64,000 nucleotides of DNA, from contig NZ_BNAR01000018.1 in NCBI RefSeq assembly GCF_014653695.1, positions 1-64,000 on the forward strand, given 5' to 3'. The number at the start of each line of letters is the position of its first letter. The stretch's first letter is position 1. Below, one piece after another: positions 59,901 through 64,000 of the stretch. Origin of the DNA: Lentzea cavernae (GTDB lineage: Bacteria; Actinomycetota; Actinomycetes; Mycobacteriales; Pseudonocardiaceae). A program made the translations under genes and the position numbers. Under the pieces are notes generated by a model. The model was not told the DNA's origin, searched no databases, and was given only the letters and a program-made list of their open reading frames with translations.

Positions 59901-60244
59901 ACGGCAGCTCCGAGGACGCCACGGCGCCGCACCCGCTGTCCGATCCGCTCGGCACGCTGACCGGACGCGACACGACCGGCGTGCTGAGCGCCGAATGGCG
60001 CGACGCGCTGTCAAAGATCTCGCTGGAGGACTGCTACTTCCGCATGCTCGGCCCGCACGAGATCGGCCGCGGCTGCGGCTTCGACGTCTCGTTCCCCGGC
60101 TACGAGTACGAAGGCACCTTCCAGGTCTGGGGCAGCGCGCGAGACCAGACCGACGGCTTCGGCAACGCCGTCACGCCGGCTGTCGGCGAGTGGATCGGCC
60201 ACCGCCTCCGCGAAGCCCTACACCGCACCGAATCCGTCGCCTGA
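56993..60244 (+). CDS. DNA (cytosine-5)-methyltransferase precursor with in-frame intein
   Basis: 1083 residues as translated; 697 after removal of the intein at residues 105-490. Motif I is VDLFSGFGGLTEG (31-43). Motif IV is split: extein GVS, then the intein, then Cys491-KNHS, so the catalytic Cys is the first residue after the intein. Motif VIII is VPQSRDRLFIGM (599-610). The usual ENV of motif VI appears as VECTTE. Residues about 715-1000 contain four to six degenerate repeats with a P-x-x-T core (RPMDTVTS, EPMETIV, EPMPTFT, DPLGTVV, DPLGTLT), perhaps a target-recognition array. It protects or marks phage DNA, possibly against restriction. Confidence 0.92.
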   Translation: MSRAAQRLQRVATHRPAKRQRRFRHDELIAVDLFSGFGGLTEGIRRAGFTTIMAANHNSYKVEVHEANHPDAEHWIADLVDPESGDYHDVRDLPAADLLAAGVSCFAAGSLVLTRRGLIPIEDVVIGDEVWTHRNRWRPVTHTSAVERPTITVNATAPITCTPDHPFWAAHATRDVQPRRKYQPLEGAQCLECSGEVAQFKANTAKLFCSRKCSHADANRRALPVLRTPAEVRADQLAGSWVGTPILEDSSAELPTLPDLGEVTPDVAWVLGRWVGDGWVSRRPERDNVWSRVTICGSHAETDELGAELRERTNLPWNYTEQRTTATFHVSRQGLAAFIVEHFGHGAAGKRIPGWLLFAPEPIRKAFVEGYLSADGHTSRGGLRVQAASVSKELAVGIRLLLTSLGYYASVLLQCPPAQAVIEGRTVQQRPRWVVTGYLRAERRPKHRDVDGYRWGKANGATQPGELVTVYNMTVDEDHTYVVDGVIVHNCKNHSQANTIKAYEQGLTLFGMNDPEYEASVTRSERDRATANCVLHYAAKHHPRMILVECTTELTSWGPAIPGRPKVGDGSTFKWWLKQFKLLGYEYKIMYLNTAFFGVPQSRDRLFIGMWDRSIPAPDLDHRPISWCDRCHTVVEAKWTWKTGLPATGSVRYGKQYNYTCPSCRREVIPPMAPSINALDLSNLGTRIGDRTKPLAPATMARAERCRSRFAEFPAVLMPAKSTHGTEKHPWQPMATQTSQQETALLSTGALMAAAGNTFERPGSDCRSRDLSQPLWAQTATNTVGLVTPPVAVTGHVIAAHRHNGDGQHVSRPMDTVTSTHEKAVLLAAVNNFQGAPRGVGEPLPTQPGSETLGLLSARVMPNRTHATSRDLGEPMETIVAGAGSGGLGVLSSGVVPFRKHTIPTTHGEPMPTFTSDQIPGLLTAAGFVKNNGSIDEAQYRAHPVSDPLGTVVASGANQALLFSGWYKQNGSSEDATAPHPLSDPLGTLTGRDTTGVLSAEWRDALSKISLEDCYFRMLGPHEIGRGCGFDVSFPGYEYEGTFQVWGSARDQTDGFGNAVTPAVGEWIGHRLREALHRTESVA
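57305..58462 (+). other. Intein with LAGLIDADG homing endonuclease in the methyltransferase
   Basis: 386 residues (105-490 of the precursor). It starts with Cys105 (block A CFAAGSLVLTRRG). Block B is TCTPDHPFW, with His165. Two LAGLIDADG-like helices are LGRWVGDGW (271-279) and FVEGYLSADG (367-376). Block F is VYNMTVDEDHTYVV, and it ends with His489-Asn490 before Cys491. All splicing residues are present, so it should splice. A zinc-knuckle region (CLEC...CSRKC) lies at 190-213. Confidence 0.93.
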
Positions 60245-60269
60245 CCAACCGTCCACGGAGGACACGCAC

Positions 60270-60686
60270 GTGATCAAGATGGAGAAGTTCCTCATCAGCA
60301 AGGGCCCGTACGCGGTGGACCTCGCCAGCTTCAACGCCACGTGGAACGAGACGCGGTGGCAAGGCGAGCCCCCGCCTGGCGCAGCGAAGGGGTCGTGGCA
60401 CTGCACGATCCGTGCAGTGTGGTTCCGCCGCCGACGTGGCGAGACTGTCGCGTCGATCGGCACCCTGTGGAAGAGCTTCCGCGAGGCCCCCGTGACCGCA
60501 CTGGAGTTCCTGGAGCAGCACGTCGACGGCCGCTACGGCGGGGACGCTGTGGGCCGCTGGGACGGCGATGGCTACTGGGGCAACGTCAGCCTGGAGACCC
60601 AGCAGGAGCACCTGAAGATCCTGCGGCCGATGCTCGCGAACTACCCGGCCGTGCCTGCGGGTTTCGACGGGTGGTGGAAGTTCTGA
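60270..60686 (+). CDS. Hypothetical phage protein, 138 aa
   Basis: The GTG has GGAGGA about eight bases upstream. A small Trp/Gly-rich beta protein (GSWHCTIRAVWFRRRRGE, GRYGGDAVGRWDGDGYWG). Not recognised. TGATG overlap with the next gene. Confidence 0.7.
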   Translation: MIKMEKFLISKGPYAVDLASFNATWNETRWQGEPPPGAAKGSWHCTIRAVWFRRRRGETVASIGTLWKSFREAPVTALEFLEQHVDGRYGGDAVGRWDGDGYWGNVSLETQQEHLKILRPMLANYPAVPAGFDGWWKF

Positions 60687-61219
60687 TGAGCAACGAACCG
60701 ACCGCGTACCGTGCGAGCGAGCAGCTCGCCGCGGCGTACCGGAAGTACCTCGAGGCCTGCCAGGCTCAGCACGATAAGGCCAACACCTACAACGCGGCCC
60801 ACCCCGAACTGCCGCTGTGCATCGTGCAGTCCCGCTACGACCACACCATCACCGTGTGCGGCTTCGTGGACGACGGCGAGCAGGACGTGCCGCCGGGCTT
60901 GAGCCGCAAGCACGGCCGTGGCTACTTCATCCCACGCCGAGGCATCGCGGGCGACCAGTGGCGCAAGGTGATCGCCGAGTACGACGCCTACCCGAGCCTG
61001 CCGGACACCGTGCTGCGGGCGCACGGCGTTCAGGTCTGCCTGCGTGTCGGCTTCAACATGCACGTGGCCGGCGTCTACGACTTCGGTGAGCCTGGGGTGT
61101 TCGTGCGGATCGGTGCCCCGTACCCGGAGCCGGGTGAGCACCTGACGGAGGTGCCGCTGTCGGAGTTCTACGCCGCCAAGGAGCAGCACGCGGCAGCGAA
61201 GGCGGTGGCGTCGCTGTGA
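60686..61219 (+). CDS. Hypothetical phage protein, 177 aa
   Basis: Helical N-terminus (ASEQLAAAYRKYLEACQ), then a beta domain (VCLRVGFNMHVAGVYDFGE). Its start shares a base with the upstream stop, and its end overlaps the next GTG by four bases. Unknown. Confidence 0.68.
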   Translation: MSNEPTAYRASEQLAAAYRKYLEACQAQHDKANTYNAAHPELPLCIVQSRYDHTITVCGFVDDGEQDVPPGLSRKHGRGYFIPRRGIAGDQWRKVIAEYDAYPSLPDTVLRAHGVQVCLRVGFNMHVAGVYDFGEPGVFVRIGAPYPEPGEHLTEVPLSEFYAAKEQHAAAKAVASL

Positions 61220-62067
61220 ACGCGCTGAACACCATGAAGAACGAGGGCCACGAGCGCACCGAGTACTGCCAGCGCTGGCAGTGGCCCGGCGGCGACACCA
61301 CGCACGGCCCGATCAGCATGAGCCGCGAGCAGGCGCAGGCGTACGGCCTGCCGCCCAGTGTGCTGACGGGGGAGCTGGCCGAGCGCACCGTCACGATCTC
61401 GCCGTGGGAACCGGTGTTGCCGCCCGGTGTGCTGCGTCTGAACCAGGTTGCTGCCGCCGAGTACGGCGGGGTCAAGGTCGCCGAGCTCGGCGACGGCGTG
61501 GCCGAGGGCTACAACATCGTCGCGTTCACCGACGACCCCGTGAAGGCGCTGGCCGCGGTGCGCGCGCACTTCCTGATCGTGCACAACGAGAACCCCGGCC
61601 TGCTGCCTCGGTGGGAGGACGAACCGGTGCGGTGGTGGCAGGTGTTCGACACCTGCGGCTGCGGCGACACCTGCCCGCACGGCGACCCGAACGACGAGGA
61701 CGTCGAGCACCGCTGCGAACGCGCCGGCTTGCCGCCGTGCGACCCAGACGGCGAAGACTCGTGGATCGGCGTGCTGGCTGAGAAGGACGCGCCTGGTGCG
61801 CTGCCGTTCGTCGAGTTCGAGGTCGGTGCCTCCTACACCCGCGACGAGTGGGCCACCGTGCTGCAGCACCTGCTCACGGACGCGGAGCAGAAGCTGCGCA
61901 CGCTCTCCAAGAAGTGCCTCGCCGTGAAGACCACGCTCGACCAGCCGTACAGCGACGCACCCCAGACGACGCCCTGGAAGCAGTTCGTCGAGCAGCCGAC
62001 CCGCGAGGCCTACAACCTCGCGGTCGAGATCCGGCGCGAGCTGAAGGCGCGAGGGCTGACGACGTGA
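61216..62067 (+). CDS. Hypothetical phage protein, 283 aa
   Basis: GTG start overlapping the upstream stop. An alpha/beta protein with a Cys cluster at about 150-175 (CGCGDTCPHGDPND, HRCERAGLPPC) and a helical C-terminus (LLTDAEQKLRTLSKKCLAV). No family recognised. Confidence 0.7.
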   Translation: MNALNTMKNEGHERTEYCQRWQWPGGDTTHGPISMSREQAQAYGLPPSVLTGELAERTVTISPWEPVLPPGVLRLNQVAAAEYGGVKVAELGDGVAEGYNIVAFTDDPVKALAAVRAHFLIVHNENPGLLPRWEDEPVRWWQVFDTCGCGDTCPHGDPNDEDVEHRCERAGLPPCDPDGEDSWIGVLAEKDAPGALPFVEFEVGASYTRDEWATVLQHLLTDAEQKLRTLSKKCLAVKTTLDQPYSDAPQTTPWKQFVEQPTREAYNLAVEIRRELKARGLTT

Positions 62068-62411
62068 GCGCCGACGAGCTCGCGGACCAACAACGGGAAG
62101 ACGAACTGCGCGGCCAGATTGAGTCCCGTCCTGAGCGGGCCGCCGATGCGATCTCCGAGACGGTCGGTCTCGCAGTGGCCGAAGCGCTGGCGCGCGGTGA
62201 GTTCGCCGACCAGCTCGCCGCGCGCGGCTGGGTTCTCGTGCACGTCGGTAACGGCTCGTGTCCGGAGCCGCCGAAGGAGCGGCTGCACGACGGCATCGAC
62301 ATCACCGCGCAGGGCTGGCTCGACCCGTTTGGACGTCTGCACGAGCTGTGGCAGACGGCCTGGGAAGCAGGTCGCCTCGTTGGTCACGCCGGGGAAGGAA
62401 CAGAGTCATGA
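62064..62411 (+). CDS. Hypothetical phage protein, 115 aa
   Basis: GTG overlaps the upstream stop. An acidic helix (ADELADQQREDELRGQIE) followed by an alpha/beta part (LAARGWVLVHVGNG). The stop overlaps the ASCH gene start. Unknown. Confidence 0.66.
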   Translation: MSADELADQQREDELRGQIESRPERAADAISETVGLAVAEALARGEFADQLAARGWVLVHVGNGSCPEPPKERLHDGIDITAQGWLDPFGRLHELWQTAWEAGRLVGHAGEGTES

Positions 62412-63013
62412 AGGTGCTCACTGTCAGGCAGCCTTGGGCCTGGGCGATCGCCATGGGCCACAAGACGATTGAGAACCGCTCCCGCGCAACGAGTCACCGC
62501 GGACCGCTTGCCATCCACGCTGCAGCGAAGTGGGATGAGCCGCGCGAGCACTGGCTTCGACACGTCGTGCACGTTGCCCGCGACCTCGGCCGGCCGTTGC
62601 CGGAGAAGCTCGAAGACGACATGCCGTACGCGGACCGGGGCCTGGTGATCGCGGTCGTCGACGTGGTGTCCGTGTGCACGGCGTCTCGCGACGATCGCCA
62701 GGAGGACTGCGACTGCGGGCCGTGGGCGATCGTCGGCGAGACGCACTGGAAGCTCGAGAACGCCCGTCTGCTGCGCGAACCGATCCCAGCGAAGGGCACG
62801 CTGCAGCTGTGGAACCTCGACGTCCCACTCGACTTTCGCTGTGGCGCCATCGGGTTCTGGGGAGCGCGGAACACCCGCTTCGTGTGCGAGCTGCCTGAGG
62901 GGCACGACCAGAAACACCACGAGTCCGGCGACACGATTTGGTTCGGCGACCACACCCCACCGTGCACGTGCGGGCGATGCCCCGCCGTGGTGGAACAGGT
63001 CGGTGCGCTGTGA
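62408..63013 (+). CDS. ASCH domain protein
   Basis: 201 residues. The start MKVLTVRQPWAWAI, then GHKTIENRSRATSHRGPLAIHAA and RGLVIAVVDVV, follow the ASCH/PUA-like fold (beta barrel with a cleft), thought to bind RNA or modified nucleotides. A C-terminal cysteine group (PPCTCGRCP) is added. Phage ASCH proteins may handle modified bases or regulate translation; the role here is inferred. ATGA overlap with the upstream gene. Confidence 0.87.
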   Translation: MKVLTVRQPWAWAIAMGHKTIENRSRATSHRGPLAIHAAAKWDEPREHWLRHVVHVARDLGRPLPEKLEDDMPYADRGLVIAVVDVVSVCTASRDDRQEDCDCGPWAIVGETHWKLENARLLREPIPAKGTLQLWNLDVPLDFRCGAIGFWGARNTRFVCELPEGHDQKHHESGDTIWFGDHTPPCTCGRCPAVVEQVGAL

Positions 63014-63306
63014 AGCCGAAGGCCGCCAACATCGACACCCGCCGTGCGCGGTGTCTCCGTGAATGCGTGACGACTTTCCGCGGCGAGCACGGCGCGGCGA
63101 TGCCGGGCGGCCCCTTCCCGGGCACCAGCGGGGAACCGGGGGGCGTGCGCCGCTGCGAGCACGGCCAGGTGTGGGTGTTCGAGAAGGACGACGTCTACGG
63201 CTTTGACCACTGGGAGTGGCTCAGCCGTGTGTGGAACCCGGTCCGGTATCGCCGTGCAGTGCGCGCGTTGCAGCGCAACGACTTCAGGAAGGAGCCTCGG
63301 TCGTGA
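63010..63306 (+). CDS. Small phage protein, 98 aa
   Basis: GTG overlapping the ASCH stop. A basic N-terminus, then GGVRRCEHGQVWVFEKDDVYGF and WEWLSRVWNPVRYRRA, a pattern of short aromatic strands common in actinophage small proteins. Unknown. Confidence 0.67.
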   Translation: MKPKAANIDTRRARCLRECVTTFRGEHGAAMPGGPFPGTSGEPGGVRRCEHGQVWVFEKDDVYGFDHWEWLSRVWNPVRYRRAVRALQRNDFRKEPRS

Positions 63307-63674
63307 CCGAGCAGAACAAGGCGCCGGAGGTCCGGCTGAGCCCGGATCGCACGCGAGTCGCTCTGCGGTTCGAGGGCCGCGAGTACTGGACCGCACAGGG
63401 CAACGGCAGCTTCGAGGCGCTTATGTCCGACGAAGACGTCGCGGACTGGACGCCGCTCGTGCCCGACGACGGCCAGCGCGAGCACGTGATCGACGTGCGC
63501 GAGGACGGGTGGACGATCAAGCACCCGATGTCCTGCCGCAGTGACCTGTTCGCGTGCGAGGTCAACCGGGCGGCCGGGCAGCAGATCAAGGCGATGCCCG
63601 CGCCCGCCGGCAAGTACGAGTGCGGCTTGGATGGCGCGGGCGTGTTCTCGATCGGGAAGGCGGTGACGTCATGA
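63303..63674 (+). CDS. TRVALRF-domain protein B, 123 aa
   Basis: Residues 17-52 (TRVALRFEGREYWTA...GSFEALMSDEDVADW) are a second copy of the domain in the gene at 39241. The C-terminal halves differ: here a beta region (VIDVREDGWTIKHPM) replaces the zinc knuckle. GTG overlaps the upstream stop. Function unknown. Confidence 0.72.
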   Translation: MTEQNKAPEVRLSPDRTRVALRFEGREYWTAQGNGSFEALMSDEDVADWTPLVPDDGQREHVIDVREDGWTIKHPMSCRSDLFACEVNRAAGQQIKAMPAPAGKYECGLDGAGVFSIGKAVTS

Positions 63675-64000
63675 CCGAGCCGGACACCGGTGCACCGTTG
63701 GTGGAGCAGATGGCGATCGCGATCTACTCCACCTCGCTCGGCGACGACCTGGGGAAGTCCGTGAACACCCCGTACTGGGACGACCTGCCGAAGTCTGGGA
63801 GGGCGGCGTGGCTGGCAGAAGCGGCTGCCGCGTTCGGGTCCGTGGTGCGGCCGGAGCTGGAGCGGCTCACCGCCGAGTCTGAACGGCTGCGCCAGCAGCG
63901 GGACAACGGCATACTGCGCCACGACGAGGCGTTCGGCGACATGCTGGCCATGGTGAAGAACTGCACCGGGCACCCGGACAGCGGACACGCCTCCCACTTC
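63671..64000 (+). CDS. Partial phage protein, open at the window end
   Basis: The ATG overlaps the upstream stop (ATGA) and 110 codons run to the window edge without a stop, so the gene continues beyond. The visible part has a helical start (LVEQMAIAIYSTSLGDDLGK) and a coiled-coil segment (ELERLTAESERLRQQRDNG). Not recognised. Confidence 0.7.
   Translation, partial: MTEPDTGAPLVEQMAIAIYSTSLGDDLGKSVNTPYWDDLPKSGRAAWLAEAAAAFGSVVRPELERLTAESERLRQQRDNGILRHDEAFGDMLAMVKNCTGHPDSGHASHF

Noticed and set aside
56972..59932. A 986-codon minus-strand frame
   Set aside because: It mirrors the methyltransferase/intein gene, has no recognisable motif and no Shine-Dalgarno sequence.

Overview
The window is high-GC DNA with GTG/TTG starts, strong C/G third-position bias and compact overlapping operons. 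This fits an actinomycete. The gene content (large TIR/CHAT/TPR proteins, Hsp70-GTPase islands) and the cmk-plsC-der block suggest the Pseudonocardiales (Lentzea/Saccharothrix/Amycolatopsis-like). That taxonomic placement is an inference, because no marker gene is present.

Region 1 (0.3-8.5 kb) is ordinary chromosome. It holds a coiled-coil protein, a cytoplasmic subtilase with a separate small propeptide-like partner, a KhtTU-type cation/proton antiporter pair, a DUF1015 protein, a STAS anti-sigma antagonist, AroH-type chorismate mutase, a homocysteine S-methyltransferase, an unknown protein and a PNPOx-fold protein.

Region 2 (8.8-26.7 kb) is an island that looks like an NTP-dependent conflict or defence system. 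Two small TIR proteins end back to back, followed by a lid-less Hsp70. A giant divergent TIR-CHAT-STAND NTPase-TPR protein comes next. An operon then runs GrpE - second lid-less Hsp70 - helical/FnIII protein - zinc-ribbon GTPase - GAP1-like protein - membrane-anchored zinc-ribbon GTPase - 45-residue membrane peptide. The likely logic is chaperone/GTPase thresholding that licenses a TIR NADase and a CHAT caspase-like protease. This is inferred from domains and layout. It is the main candidate for a novel system.

Region 3 (26.7-31.5 kb) returns to housekeeping: cmk-plsC-der in overlapping frames, a NarL-type two-component pair with unusual codon choice, two terminators and tRNA-Pro(GGG).

Region 4 (31.6 kb to the end) is the integration, immunity and early region of a temperate phage (or phage-like integrative element) inserted at tRNA-Pro. 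It has a tyrosine integrase with an embedded LacI-type HTH, an ImmA-like metalloprotease and an XRE repressor facing left. To the right are about 50 tightly packed small genes: excisionase-like HTH, exonuclease, replication organizer, HNH nucleases, an RNA-repair pair (RNA ligase plus polynucleotide kinase/phosphatase), a SLOG protein, a PP-loop protein, an ASCH protein and a C5-cytosine methyltransferase whose catalytic cysteine is split off by an intein. Two rightward promoters 16 kb apart (34.43 and 50.66 kb) share the same -35/operator/-10 sequence, suggesting one regulator co-controls both early operons. No structural or packaging genes and no right attachment site are seen, so the element continues beyond 64 kb.
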